From the NCBI GenBank assembly GCA_024691625.1, contig JAILNL010000188.1, positions 1 to 10,796 of the forward strand: a DNA stretch of 10,796 nt, read 5' to 3'. Made by a program: the position numbers and the translations under genes. Under the pieces are notes generated by a model. That model searched no databases. It worked only from the letters and a program-made list of their open reading frames with translations, and had not been told where the DNA came from. This document shows positions 1 to 8,018 of this stretch, in pieces (the first letter of the stretch is position 1; the number at the start of each line of letters is the position of its first letter). Origin of the DNA: Schwartzia sp. (in: firmicutes) (GTDB lineage Bacteria; Bacillota; Negativicutes; Selenomonadales; Selenomonadaceae).

Positions 1-1130
1 AGCGCATGAGTTCCGACTACCAAATCAATCTGATGATTCTCAATCTGCTCCAGCATTTCCCGGTGTTTTTTAGGAGTAAGCGACCCCGTAAGAAGTCCGA
101 CGCGTATTTCTGTATCTTTAAGAAGTTCACTTATTCTTTCATAATGCTGACGTGCCAATATTTCCGTAGGCGCCATAAATGCACCCTGATACCCGTTTTC
201 TATTGTTTTTGCAAGTGCCAGAAGAGCAAGAGCCGTTTTACCCGAGCCCACATCACCCTGAACAAGGCGCCGCATAGGAGCACTCTTTTCCATATCTGCC
301 GAAATTTCCTTCCAGACTGCAGCCTGATCGGCAGTCAGTTCAAAGGGCAGCAGTCCGTATACCTGCTTCATAAGACGGCTGTCCATCAAATGGCGGATTC
401 CCTTTTCCTTTTCCATCGTATCCTTGCGAATCAAAAGAAGTCCGCACTGAATAATATAGAGCTCTTCAAAGGCCAAACGTGCCCTTGCCCTGCGAAGCTG
501 CTCCATTGATTCTGGAAAATGAATAGCCAAAAAAGCTTTCCATCTGTCCATCAGTTCAAAACGTTCTGTTACTGCTTCAGGAATGACCTCCGGCAGCTCA
601 GGATGATTTGCAAGAAGCTCCCTTATAATCTTTCGAAAAAAGTTCTGATTCAGCGCTTCTGTAGAGGAATAAACAGGCAGTACTCCAAGTGGAGTATTAT
701 CATCTACATCCAACACCTCAAAGGTCTGCATCTGCGACATATCAAGAGCACCACGCCCTCCAAAGGCATAAGTCAGCTTGCCTGTAGCCAGTACCCTTCT
801 GCCCGGGAGAAGTTTTTTCTTCAAAAAAGGCTGATTGAACCATGTCATCTGCAGCCAGCCTGTTCCATCCGACAGAACGGCGGTAAGAATAGTCATACCA
901 CGCCTTGAACCGCGCCGCTCATTCAAATTTGTTATGACGCCTGATACCGTAGCTGTTTCCCCTGCATGAAGCTCGGCAAACGGTGTTCTGTGACTCTGGT
1001 CGATATATGCACGGGGATAATATGTAAGAAGATCATAAAGTGTCGAGACACCAAGCTTTTTCAATGCCTGTGCCTTTTTCGGTCCAACACCCTTGACCTT
1101 ATCAATTGTATCTTCCCATGACAGTCCCAT
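1..1130 (-). CDS. recG: ATP-dependent DNA helicase RecG (5' part, cut by window edge)
   Basis: RecG is a cytosolic monomeric superfamily 2 helicase that remodels stalled replication forks and branch-migrates Holliday junctions. About 376 residues of a protein usually near 680-690 are visible, with no stop before the window edge. The N-terminus has a helix-hairpin-helix-like start (DKVKGVGPKKAQALKKLGV). An OB-fold wedge domain covers roughly residues 55-150 and the helicase domain follows. I read FELTADQ (Q-motif-like), GDVGSGKT (Walker A, residues 292-299), APTEILARQH (motif Ia) and VGTHA near the edge, all typical of RecG. The ATG at 1130 is preceded by GGGAGG seven bases upstream. A strong terminator separates it from proS, so recG is probably its own transcription unit, although I found no convincing promoter in the 83 bases between them. 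The DEAH box and C-terminal half lie outside the window. Confidence 0.96.
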   Translation of the reverse strand, partial: MGLSWEDTIDKVKGVGPKKAQALKKLGVSTLYDLLTYYPRAYIDQSHRTPFAELHAGETATVSGVITNLNERRGSRRGMTILTAVLSDGTGWLQMTWFNQPFLKKKLLPGRRVLATGKLTYAFGGRGALDMSQMQTFEVLDVDDNTPLGVLPVYSSTEALNQNFFRKIIRELLANHPELPEVIPEAVTERFELMDRWKAFLAIHFPESMEQLRRARARLAFEELYIIQCGLLLIRKDTMEKEKGIRHLMDSRLMKQVYGLLPFELTADQAAVWKEISADMEKSAPMRRLVQGDVGSGKTALALLALAKTIENGYQGAFMAPTEILARQHYERISELLKDTEIRVGLLTGSLTPKKHREMLEQIENHQIDLVVGTHA

Positions 1131-1213
1131 TCATATTCCTCCCGGAAAATGCCCCAAACCTGTAAAATATTCTCCCGACAAAATCTGCTGCATACGATTT
1201 CATCAAAATTGTA
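1131..1213 (-). other. recG 5' leader without a clear promoter
   Basis: This short spacer lies between the proS terminator and recG. It holds the recG Shine-Dalgarno GGGAGG (about 1138-1143). The best -35-like hexamer, TTGATG, is followed 17 bases later by a poor -10 (TTTTGT). No hairpin or repeat is apparent. Confidence 0.4.
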
Positions 1214-1255
1214 TAGAAAAAAGGCAAGGGCATTACATAAGTTTCCCTTGCCTTT
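1214..1255 (-). terminator. Rho-independent terminator after proS
   Basis: A perfect 11-bp inverted repeat (AAAGGCAAGGG, 1220-1230, with CCCTTGCCTTT, 1245-1255) encloses a 14-base loop. On the minus strand the 3' arm runs into six consecutive T residues (1222-1217), which makes it a terminator for transcription coming from proS. The plus-strand side has only three T residues, so the orientation is clear. It begins 10 bases after the proS stop and closes the long uppS-proS gene group. Confidence 0.93.
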
Positions 1256-1265
1256 AAAATCCTTC

Positions 1266-2972
1266 TTAAAGCTCCTCCAGCATCTTCAAAACAGTTTCCT
1301 TTACCTTGTCCTTTTCACAGACAACAGTTTCTCCGGTACGGCGGACACGAACCTCAACCGTGTTCTCCTCAACTGTTTTCGGACCTACTGTAATACGAAC
1401 CGGATAACCGATAAGATCCGCATCCTTAAACTTGACTCCTGCACGTTCCTTTCTGTCATCCAACAGAACATCGACACCGGAAGCCTTCAGTTCATCATAA
1501 AGCTTTTCGCCGGCTTCAAGCTGTTCCGGAACTTTTGCATTTATTGGTACAATAACGGCTTCAAAAGGTGCGATTGCGCGCGGCCAGATGATTCCGTCCT
1601 TATCATTATTCTGCTCAATGGCAGCTGCCATAGTACGGCTTACGCCGATACCGTAACAGCCCATAACAAATGGCTGCTCTTTTCCGTTCTCGTCCAAAAA
1701 TGTTGCATGCATTGCTTCACTGTATTTTGTACCGAGAGTGAATACCTGTCCTGCTTCAATTCCTCGTGTCATTTCAAGCGGCTTTCCGCAGTGCGGACAC
1801 GGATCGCCCTTCTGAACAAGACGGATATCGAGAACCTCTACGTCCGAAAAATCTCTCTTCGGATTTACGCCTGTATAATGAACATCCTTTTCGTTGGCGC
1901 CGGATACAGCGTTATATACATTCATAGCCGTGGTATCAACGAGAATCTTCGTTCCTTTTTTGATACCAATCGGGCTCATGAATCCCGGGCAGCCGCCAAC
2001 AGCACGGATAGCCTCATCATCTGCCATGCGAAGTTCAAGTGCCCCTACAGCATTCTGAACCTTTGTTTCATTAACCTCATGGTCGCCGCGTACAAACGCC
2101 AGAACAACTTCATTGGTTTCTGTCTGGAAAGCGACAGCCTTGATTGTTTTCTCAACAGGAACATTAAGGCACTCGCAGAGAAGTGCAATCGTGTGCGCGT
2201 CAGGTGTCGGAACCTTTTTAAGCTCCTGCGCAGCTTCCTCCGGAGCCTCAATAGGTTTAAGCTCTGCTTTTTCATCACTTGCAGCATAGTCGCAGGATTC
2301 GCAGTAAACGATATTTGATTCACCGGATTCAGCCAAAACTGTAAATTCGTGCGAATGTGCTCCGCCGATAGCACCGTTGTCAGCCTCTACCGGGCGGAAT
2401 TTCAAACCGCAGCGTGTGAAAATTTTAGTATACGCATCAAACATTTTCTGATAGGACTCAAGCATACCTGCCTCGTCCTTATCAAAGGAATACAAATCCT
2501 TCATGATAAACTCCCTGCCGCGCATAAGACCGAAACGCGGACGGCGCTCGTCACGGAATTTATCCTGAATCTGATACAGCAGAAGCGGGAGCTGCTTGTA
2601 GGATTTTACCTCATCACGTACAAGTGCGGTAATCATTTCCTCATGTGTAGGTCCGAGGCAGAATTCACGTTCATGACGGTCCTTGATTCTCATCATTTCA
2701 TCGCCGTACGCACCCCAGCGTCCGCTTTCTTCCCAAAGCTCGCCCGGCTGGATAATCGGCATCATAATTTCCTGTCCGCCTGCCGCGTCCATCTCTTCAC
2801 GTGTAATCTGCTCAATCTTTTTCAAAGTACGCCATGCGAGCGGAAGATATGTATAAATTCCTCCGGCAACCTTACGAATCATGCCTGCACGCAGCATAAG
2901 CTGATGGCTTACAACTTCTGCCTCCGCCGGTGTCTGACGTAATGTTGGTGCATAAAGCTGTGTTGTACGCAA
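1266..2972 (-). CDS. proS: Prolyl-tRNA synthetase, bacterial type with editing insertion
   Basis: This class II synthetase charges tRNA-Pro with proline in the cytosol. From the TTG start it is 568 residues, normal for the bacterial long form. Motif 1 lies near residues 71-86 ([15 protein letters not shown]), motif 2 near 139-164 (FRDE, then [12 protein letters not shown]) and motif 3 near 438-446 (GCYGIGVSR). Between motifs 2 and 3, about residues 235-375, is the YbaK-like INS domain that hydrolyses Ala-tRNA-Pro, with VRGDHEVNE visible. The anticodon-binding domain covers roughly 465-568 ([21 protein letters not shown]). Two CxxC pairs (residues 224/227 and 392/395) flank the INS domain. Start choice: an ATG at 2987 is in frame but has no ribosome site, whereas TTG at 2972 has GGGGG eight bases upstream and gives the family N-terminus [19 protein letters not shown]. 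Last gene of the group, 33 bases after ispG and followed by a terminator. Confidence 0.97.
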   Translation of the reverse strand: MRTTQLYAPTLRQTPAEAEVVSHQLMLRAGMIRKVAGGIYTYLPLAWRTLKKIEQITREEMDAAGGQEIMMPIIQPGELWEESGRWGAYGDEMMRIKDRHEREFCLGPTHEEMITALVRDEVKSYKQLPLLLYQIQDKFRDERRPRFGLMRGREFIMKDLYSFDKDEAGMLESYQKMFDAYTKIFTRCGLKFRPVEADNGAIGGAHSHEFTVLAESGESNIVYCESCDYAASDEKAELKPIEAPEEAAQELKKVPTPDAHTIALLCECLNVPVEKTIKAVAFQTETNEVVLAFVRGDHEVNETKVQNAVGALELRMADDEAIRAVGGCPGFMSPIGIKKGTKILVDTTAMNVYNAVSGANEKDVHYTGVNPKRDFSDVEVLDIRLVQKGDPCPHCGKPLEMTRGIEAGQVFTLGTKYSEAMHATFLDENGKEQPFVMGCYGIGVSRTMAAAIEQNNDKDGIIWPRAIAPFEAVIVPINAKVPEQLEAGEKLYDELKASGVDVLLDDRKERAGVKFKDADLIGYPVRITVGPKTVEENTVEVRVRRTGETVVCEKDKVKETVLKMLEEL

Positions 2973-2980
2973 AACAAAAA

Positions 2981-2985
2981 CCCCC
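2981..2985 (-). promoter_or_regulatory. Likely ribosome-binding site deciding the proS start
   Basis: GGGGG on the minus strand lies eight bases before the TTG at 2972. It would fall inside the coding sequence if the ATG at 2987 were used, and that ATG is preceded only by AT-rich sequence. This favours the TTG start. Confidence 0.55.
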
Positions 2986-3005
2986 ATTAAATGATTTTTC
3001 GCGAA

Positions 3006-4079
3006 TTACGCGTGTCTTTCTTCCAAAATTTTATCTATTTCATTGAACAGCTCGGAAACCAAATCTTCCTCGCTGACCTTTCGCAAAATCTCACCCTTGC
3101 GGAATACCAATCCTTCACCTTTGCCCCCGGCAATTCCCACATCAGCCTCACGGGCTTCCCCGGGGCCGTTGACTACGCAGCCCATAACTGCCACCGAAAT
3201 GGGCTCTGTAATTCCTTCGAGCCGCTTTTCTACCTCCGAAGCGATTGCAGGCAGGTCAATAGCTGTCCTTCCGCATGTCGGACAGGATATCAAAGTCGGT
3301 CCGTATTCCTTCATGCCCAAGGATTTCAATATCTCATTGGCAACCTTTACTTCAACAACAGGATCACCCGTAAGGGAAATACGAATCGTATCACCGATAC
3401 CCTCTGCCAGCAGCGCTCCGATGCCCACCGCCGACTTAATCATTCCCGTATGCGGTGTACCCGCTTCGGTGATGCCGAGGTGAAGCGGATAATCTACTGT
3501 TTTGCTCATGAGCCTGTAAGCTTCGAGAGTCAAAGGAACATCGTGAGCCTTGAGCGAAATCTTCATATCGTAAAAATCCTGCGCTTCAAGAATTCTCACA
3601 TGCTGCATTGCCGACTCAACAAGAGCTTCTGCGGTCACATGTCCATATTTCTCCAAAAGCTTTTTATCCAAAGAACCGCCATTAACACCAATACGAATCG
3701 GAATTCCTGCGGCCTTAGCTTCCGTTACCACCTTGCGTACGTTTTCCTCTCCGCCGATATTTCCGGGATTAAGCCGCAAAGCGGCAATTCCCTGACGAAT
3801 CGCTTCAAGGGCAAGTCTATAGTCGAAATGAATATCAGCAACAAGCGGTACAGGTGATTTTTTTATGATATTTCCTAAATTCTCAGCCGCCTCCATATCC
3901 GGAACAGCAAGGCGGACAATATCGCATCCGGCATCTGCCAGGGCACGTATCTGACGAACCGTTGATTCCGTATCCTGCGTCTTTGTATTTGTCATTGACT
4001 GTACGGAAACAGGAGCCCCTCCACCAATCAGCACATCCCCGATATGTATCTGTCGTGTTTTCTTTCTATTAATACCCAT
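3006..4079 (-). CDS. ispG: 4-hydroxy-3-methylbut-2-en-1-yl diphosphate synthase (GcpE/IspG)
   Basis: IspG is the iron-sulfur enzyme of the MEP pathway that reductively converts MEcPP to HMBPP, taking electrons from ferredoxin or flavodoxin. The 357-residue protein matches the short two-domain bacterial form. The TIM-barrel part carries VQSMTNT, DIVRLAVPD, VADIHFDYRLAL, RLNPGNIG, RIGVNGGSLD and LGITEAG. The C-terminal cluster domain carries SCPTCGR (Cys266, Cys269) and MGCVVNGPGE (Cys301, Glu308), the expected three Cys plus Glu ligands of the [4Fe-4S] cluster, so all are intact. Start choice: a TTG at 4094 overlapping the rseP stop is possible, but the ATG at 4079 has AAGGTG six bases upstream and is preferred. 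It is probably translationally coupled to rseP, because that ribosome site abuts the rseP stop codon. Confidence 0.97.
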   Translation of the reverse strand: MGINRKKTRQIHIGDVLIGGGAPVSVQSMTNTKTQDTESTVRQIRALADAGCDIVRLAVPDMEAAENLGNIIKKSPVPLVADIHFDYRLALEAIRQGIAALRLNPGNIGGEENVRKVVTEAKAAGIPIRIGVNGGSLDKKLLEKYGHVTAEALVESAMQHVRILEAQDFYDMKISLKAHDVPLTLEAYRLMSKTVDYPLHLGITEAGTPHTGMIKSAVGIGALLAEGIGDTIRISLTGDPVVEVKVANEILKSLGMKEYGPTLISCPTCGRTAIDLPAIASEVEKRLEGITEPISVAVMGCVVNGPGEAREADVGIAGGKGEGLVFRKGEILRKVSEEDLVSELFNEIDKILEERHA

Positions 4080-4085
4080 CAATAT

Positions 4086-4091
4086 CACCTT
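4086..4091 (-). promoter_or_regulatory. Ribosome-binding site deciding the ispG start
   Basis: AAGGTG on the minus strand begins at the last base of the rseP TGA stop and ends six bases before the ispG ATG at 4079. It supports the ATG over the upstream TTG at 4094, and suggests that ribosomes ending rseP re-initiate on ispG. Confidence 0.65.
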
Positions 4092-5128
4092 CAACCAGCA
4101 AAGAAAATACGTACAATATCGTTTTTAGTCGCAAAAAGCATCAACGCTATCAAAAGAGTGATTCCGACCATCTGCGTGTAATGCAATGCCTTTTCGCCCA
4201 AAGGTTTTCCTCTGAAAGCCTCTATAACAAGCGTAACAAAATGTCCGCCGTCAAGAGCAGGAACAGGCAGAAGATTTATTATACCTAAATTCAGGCTCAG
4301 AACCGCCGCAAAATGAAGAAGCGGAACAAACCCTATCTGGGCGACCTCGCCCGTCATCTGCATTACACCTATAGGCCCTGCCAGTTCAGCTGCCGCAGAG
4401 CCTGAGAATATTTTTACAAGCCCGTTGAGCATTTCATAAATAATAACCCCTGTCTTATATGCGGCCAGATACATGGATTCAAACAGACCCGGATGTCGGA
4501 TATCAGACGAACTCATGATTCCGACCACAGGACGGTTGTTCTGCCTGTCATATTCAGGCACCATTGTAGTCTGATATTCCTTGCCGTCACGGACATAATC
4601 CACCGTCATAGATTTTTGCCCATTGGCAAGAATCTCACGGACAATATCACTCCACTCGTAAACCTCAACGTCGTTAATTTTACGGATAGTATCGCCTTTT
4701 TTAAGACCTGACATTGCAGCCGGCTTATCCGGAAGAATATCACCAAGCTCCGGACGTGTAGACGGAGTGCTTACTCCTACAGAAAAGAAAATAACGGCAA
4801 AAATAAAAATCGGAATGATTAAATTCATACCAGGTCCCGCAAGAATAGTAAGCATACGCTTCCATACCGGCTTCGCGCAGTAGCCTCTGTCTCCCGCGTC
4901 GTTATCTGCCGGGTTCATTCCCGCAATATCATTAAATCCGCCTAAAGGGATACAACGAATCGAATATTCAGTTTCACCGTATTTTCTGCTCCAGATTCTC
5001 GGCCCGAAACCTATGGCGAATTCATCCACCCGCATTCCTGTCCACTTTGCAAGCGCAAAATGTCCCAACTCGTGAAAAAGAACAAGAAAACCGAAAACCA
5101 GTACTGATGCGGCTATTGTATATACCAT
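4091..5128 (-). CDS. rseP: RseP-family site-2 zinc metalloprotease
   Basis: This is an intramembrane protease of the M50 site-2 family (RseP/RasP), which cleaves membrane-embedded anti-sigma factors or leftover signal peptides. The 345-residue protein has a first membrane helix at about residues 3-22 that ends in the zinc motif HELGH (19-23). Family sequences FGPRIW (41-46) and IPLGGF (60-65) follow. A second membrane segment lies near 93-118, a single PDZ domain near 128-192 (AAMSGLKKGDTIRKINDVEV), and the third zinc ligand is in NLLPVPALDGGH (LDG at 292-294). A last membrane segment covers about 318-338. All catalytic residues are present. Its place between dxr and ispG is common in Bacillota. 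The ATG at 5128 has AAGGGA upstream. The substrate cannot be told from this window. Confidence 0.96.
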   Translation of the reverse strand: MVYTIAASVLVFGFLVLFHELGHFALAKWTGMRVDEFAIGFGPRIWSRKYGETEYSIRCIPLGGFNDIAGMNPADNDAGDRGYCAKPVWKRMLTILAGPGMNLIIPIFIFAVIFFSVGVSTPSTRPELGDILPDKPAAMSGLKKGDTIRKINDVEVYEWSDIVREILANGQKSMTVDYVRDGKEYQTTMVPEYDRQNNRPVVGIMSSSDIRHPGLFESMYLAAYKTGVIIYEMLNGLVKIFSGSAAAELAGPIGVMQMTGEVAQIGFVPLLHFAAVLSLNLGIINLLPVPALDGGHFVTLVIEAFRGKPLGEKALHYTQMVGITLLIALMLFATKNDIVRIFFAG

Positions 5129-5171
5129 ACTTTTTCCCTTTCAAATTCTAACCCGAATAAAGCCGGGAATT

Positions 5172-6323
5172 TTATTTTTCGGCGATTCGCGCCTTAACAA
5201 ATTCCCTCGCCCATTCATCTTCTTCGCAAAGCACTTCGTAAGCAGGTGCGAATTTTACCTCACGCTTATTCATTGCCTGCTCAATCAACTCATAAATATC
5301 AAGGAATCCGATTTTTCCCTGCAGAAAAGCAGCGACGGCTTCCTCATTTGCACCGTTAAGAATACACGGCATTGTGCCGCCTGTTTTGCCTGCCTCATAA
5401 GCCAGCTTCAGCCCACGGAAGGTATCAATATCCGGATGCTCAAAGGTAAGACTGCTGATTTCACGGAAATCAAGCCGTGGAAACGCAGATGTGAGACGGT
5501 TCGGATACGTCAGCGCATACTGAATCGGAAGACGCATATCCGGCATACCCAGCTGCGCCATAACAGCGCCATCATGGAAAGCAACCATCGAATGAACAAT
5601 ACTCTGCGGATGCACAACAACCTCAATTTTTTCATAAGGCATATCATACAGCCAATGAGCCTCAATAACCTCAAGTCCTTTATTAACAAGCGTAGCGGAA
5701 TCTACAGTTATCTTTTTTCCCATGGACCACGTCGGATGACTGAGACAGTCCTTTATGGAAACACCCTTTAGCTCATCATGCTTCTTGCCGCGGAACGGAC
5801 CGCCCGAGGCAGTCAGAATAAGTTTTTCCACAGTGCCTCGGTTCTCTCCCACAAGGCATTGGAACAACGCGCAGTGCTCGCTGTCAACAGGCAGAATAGA
5901 TACGCCTTTTTCCTTCGCCCGGCGCATTACAAGCTCTCCCGCAACCACCAGAGTTTCCTTGTTTGCAAGGGCAATATTCTTCCCTGCATCCAAAGCCGCG
6001 AGCGTAGGAGCAAGACCTGCAAAGCCCATAAGTGATGTAACAACAGTATCAACGCCCGGATAAACAGCACCGTCAATGAGTCCCTGTTTTCCGTCAAGAA
6101 TTTTAGTCTTTCCATTGTACCGTTCACGCAAACGTGCCGCAGCCGCGGAATCCGAAAGCACAGCAACCTCCGGAGAAAATTCCTTGATCTGCTCCTCAAG
6201 CATTTTATCGGAAGAATTCGCAGCAATTACCAAAACGCGGAATTCTTCAGGATTACGCCGCACAACATCAAGAGTCTGTGTTCCGATTGAACCCGTGGAA
6301 CCTAAAATAGCAATATTTTTCAT
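5172..6323 (-). CDS. dxr: 1-deoxy-D-xylulose 5-phosphate reductoisomerase
   Basis: Dxr catalyses the first committed step of the MEP pathway, the NADPH- and divalent-metal-dependent conversion of DXP to MEP in the cytosol. The 383-residue protein is of family length. The NADPH-binding site GSTGSIG is at residues 8-14. Further motifs are ALANKETLVVAGE, PVDSEH (metal ligands Asp147 and Glu149), TASGGPFRG, SHPTWSMGKKITVDSATL, NKGLEVIEAHW (metal ligand Glu218) and HPQSIVHSMV. All catalytic positions are intact. The frame extends upstream to an ATG at 6371, but the real start is the ATG at 6323: it has AGGTGA upstream and places MKNIAILGSTGSIG at the N-terminus as in relatives. It begins four bases after the cdsA stop, which implies co-transcription and probable translational coupling. 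Confidence 0.97.
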   Translation of the reverse strand: MKNIAILGSTGSIGTQTLDVVRRNPEEFRVLVIAANSSDKMLEEQIKEFSPEVAVLSDSAAAARLRERYNGKTKILDGKQGLIDGAVYPGVDTVVTSLMGFAGLAPTLAALDAGKNIALANKETLVVAGELVMRRAKEKGVSILPVDSEHCALFQCLVGENRGTVEKLILTASGGPFRGKKHDELKGVSIKDCLSHPTWSMGKKITVDSATLVNKGLEVIEAHWLYDMPYEKIEVVVHPQSIVHSMVAFHDGAVMAQLGMPDMRLPIQYALTYPNRLTSAFPRLDFREISSLTFEHPDIDTFRGLKLAYEAGKTGGTMPCILNGANEEAVAAFLQGKIGFLDIYELIEQAMNKREVKFAPAYEVLCEEDEWAREFVKARIAEK

Positions 6324-6327
6324 CAAA

Positions 6328-7158
6328 TCACCTGTTAAGGAAAGTAAATACCTGAACAAAATAGTAAACAAACGGAACTACAAACAACACGCTGTCAAAA
6401 CGGTCCCAGACTCCGCCATGCCCCGGAATGATATTTCCTGAATCCTTGATGCCGGTGAACCGTTTCATTGCAGACTCCACAAGGTCTCCTACCGTTGCAA
6501 CCAATGCAATGCAGAGTCCCAGCACAGCCATATAAACAACAGGAAGCGAAAGCGCATATCCCAGTACCGCGACAGATGCCATAGTACCGACTACACCACC
6601 GATAAGACCTTCAACTGTCTTTTTGGGGCTCACAGCCTCGCACAGCTTTACATGTCCCAGAGAACATCCGGCAAAATACGCAAAAGAATCGCTTGCCCAT
6701 GTTCCGATAAGAGCAATCCAGAGCCATGCGCAGCCTGCCTCCATATCTCCCACAGGCGTACTCATCATTTCTCCCGTGTCAAAGAAACGCAGAAGAACAA
6801 GATGTGAAAATGAAAAGCCGAGATAAACAATTCCCGCAACACTATAGCATGCCTGTTCTACCGAGAAGGAACGATGGAAAAATACTGCCTGCAGCAGTGT
6901 CCAGAGAATCCAAAAAGTAGAAAGCGCCATGAACTCCTCGGCATTTCCCTTCCATGCGCAAGCCCAAAAGCTGAGCATAGCAAGCATTCCGCTGACATAG
7001 GCAAGCGGCTTGCCAAAGGAAGAAAACGCCTTCGCATATTCATGCCATCCAATGAGCATGAGCAAAAGAACTGCCGCGCTGTAAACAACCCCGCCTGTCT
7101 GAATGATAAAAGCAGCCAGGGAAATACCGACAATTCCCGTAATAACTCTGATAGCCAA
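6328..7158 (-). CDS. cdsA: Phosphatidate cytidylyltransferase (CDP-diacylglycerol synthase)
   Basis: This membrane enzyme condenses phosphatidic acid and CTP to CDP-diacylglycerol, the branch point for phospholipid head groups. The 276-residue protein is very hydrophobic, with around seven or eight predicted membrane segments. The C-terminal family signature is complete: SPKKTVEGLIGG (177-188), VGDLVES (223-229), then KRFTGIKDSG and IIPGHGGVWDRFDS ending at residue 256, which supply the catalytic acidic residues. The start is a TTG at 7158 with AGGGG seven bases upstream, and no better start is in reach. It follows uppS by 13 bases and leads into dxr with a four-base gap, so it sits inside a membrane and cell-envelope gene group. 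Confidence 0.96.
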   Translation of the reverse strand: MAIRVITGIVGISLAAFIIQTGGVVYSAAVLLLMLIGWHEYAKAFSSFGKPLAYVSGMLAMLSFWACAWKGNAEEFMALSTFWILWTLLQAVFFHRSFSVEQACYSVAGIVYLGFSFSHLVLLRFFDTGEMMSTPVGDMEAGCAWLWIALIGTWASDSFAYFAGCSLGHVKLCEAVSPKKTVEGLIGGVVGTMASVAVLGYALSLPVVYMAVLGLCIALVATVGDLVESAMKRFTGIKDSGNIIPGHGGVWDRFDSVLFVVPFVYYFVQVFTFLNR

Positions 7159-7171
7159 AATAATACCCCTT

Positions 7172-7960
7172 TTATTTCTTACTTAATCCGCCAAATCTGC
7201 GGTCACGATTTCCAAACTCACGAAGCGCCTGCACAAAGCATGCAGGTGTAAAATCAGGCCAGTTTATATCCGTGAAATAAAACTCTGCATAGGCCGTCTG
7301 CCACAAAAGGAAATTGCTTAATCTTTGGTCTCCGCTTGTGCGGATAACATAATCCACAGGAGGAAGTCCTGCCGTATCAAGCTCAGCCTCAAGACACGCT
7401 TCATCAATATCCTCAGGCTTAAGCCCGCCTGACAAGGTTTTTTTGGCGACTGACTGTACTGCGCGGATAAGCTCGTCACGTCCACCGTAATTCATAGCGA
7501 CATTAAAGTGAACACCTGTATTATCCGCAGTCTGTTCCTCCGCCTCACGGGCCTGCTTCTTCAAAGCCGGTGACAGGTCATCAACGCGCCCGAGAAAACG
7601 AAGCTTAACATTATCTTCGTCCATCTCGTCAATTTCCTTCGCGAGATAATCGGAAAAAAGATTCATAAGAAAATCTACCTCTGTATGAGGTCTTTTCCAG
7701 TTTTCAGTCGAAAAGGCATAAACCGTAAGCGCAGGAAGCTCAAGATCAATAGCAACCTTAAGAACCTGCTTCAAAGTATCTACTCCGGCGGTATGCCCTG
7801 CCGTCCGAATCAGTCCCTTCCCCTCTGCCCATCTGCCGTTTCCGTCCATAATAATAGCAGTATGGCGTGGAAGCCGGGACTTATCTATATCATTATAAAG
7901 TGGGCTTTGAGCCGCATTCTTTCCCGTCGGCGCTTTTGACCCAAATAACTTATTCCACAT
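7172..7960 (-). CDS. uppS: Undecaprenyl diphosphate synthase (cis-prenyltransferase)
   Basis: UppS adds eight isopentenyl units to farnesyl diphosphate in cis configuration, giving the C55 carrier lipid for peptidoglycan and wall polymers. The 262-residue protein contains HTAIIMDGNGRWA with catalytic Asp39, the TVYAFSTENWKRP block (79-91), FNVAMNYGGRDE, and the substrate-binding block IRTSGDQRLSNFLLW (206-220) followed by YAEFYFTDINWPDF. All key Asp, Arg and Glu residues of the family are present. The first 30 residues are polar and variable, as is common in Bacillota. The ATG at 7960 has AGGAG nine bases upstream. A strong terminator ends only 16 bases before this start, so expression must rely on readthrough or on a promoter further upstream. 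Confidence 0.97.
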   Translation of the reverse strand: MWNKLFGSKAPTGKNAAQSPLYNDIDKSRLPRHTAIIMDGNGRWAEGKGLIRTAGHTAGVDTLKQVLKVAIDLELPALTVYAFSTENWKRPHTEVDFLMNLFSDYLAKEIDEMDEDNVKLRFLGRVDDLSPALKKQAREAEEQTADNTGVHFNVAMNYGGRDELIRAVQSVAKKTLSGGLKPEDIDEACLEAELDTAGLPPVDYVIRTSGDQRLSNFLLWQTAYAEFYFTDINWPDFTPACFVQALREFGNRDRRFGGLSKK

Positions 7961-7976
7961 AAAGAAGAACTCCTAC

Positions 7977-8010
7977 AAAAAAATAAGCCCCTCCAAAACC
8001 CAAGAGGGGC
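7977..8010 (-). terminator. Rho-independent terminator or attenuator between the ferredoxin gene and uppS
   Basis: A perfect GC-rich 7-bp stem (GCCCCTC at 7987-7993 with GAGGGGC at 8004-8010) has a 10-base loop. On the minus strand TTA and then seven T residues (7983-7977) follow. It starts eight bases after the ferredoxin stop. Its T-run ends 16 bases before the uppS ATG, and the uppS ribosome site begins three bases later. A promoter cannot fit between it and uppS, so partial termination (attenuation) of the downstream group is likely. Confidence 0.88.
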
Positions 8011-8018
8011 CCTCTCCA

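Noticed and set aside
6..908. Two plus-strand open frames at the window start (6-509 and 519-908)
   Set aside because: They are antisense to recG, whose helicase motifs read clearly on the minus strand through the same bases.
1131..1213. Possible recG promoter (TTGATG, 17 bases, TTTTGT)
   Set aside because: The -10 half matches the consensus poorly and no other pair with proper spacing was found.
1149..2318. A 389-codon open frame on the plus strand
   Set aside because: It lies antisense to proS, whose motifs are unambiguous. Its translation is rich in Cys, His, Leu and Phe with no recognisable domain. It is a codon-bias shadow.
5152..5167. Small inverted repeat (CCCG with CGGG) between dxr and rseP
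   Set aside because: It is only a 4-bp stem with no T-run on either strand, too weak to call a terminator.
6324..6371. Sixteen-residue N-terminal extension of Dxr from an upstream ATG
   Set aside because: It overlaps the end of cdsA, while the ATG at 6323 has AGGTGA upstream and gives the usual Dxr N-terminus.
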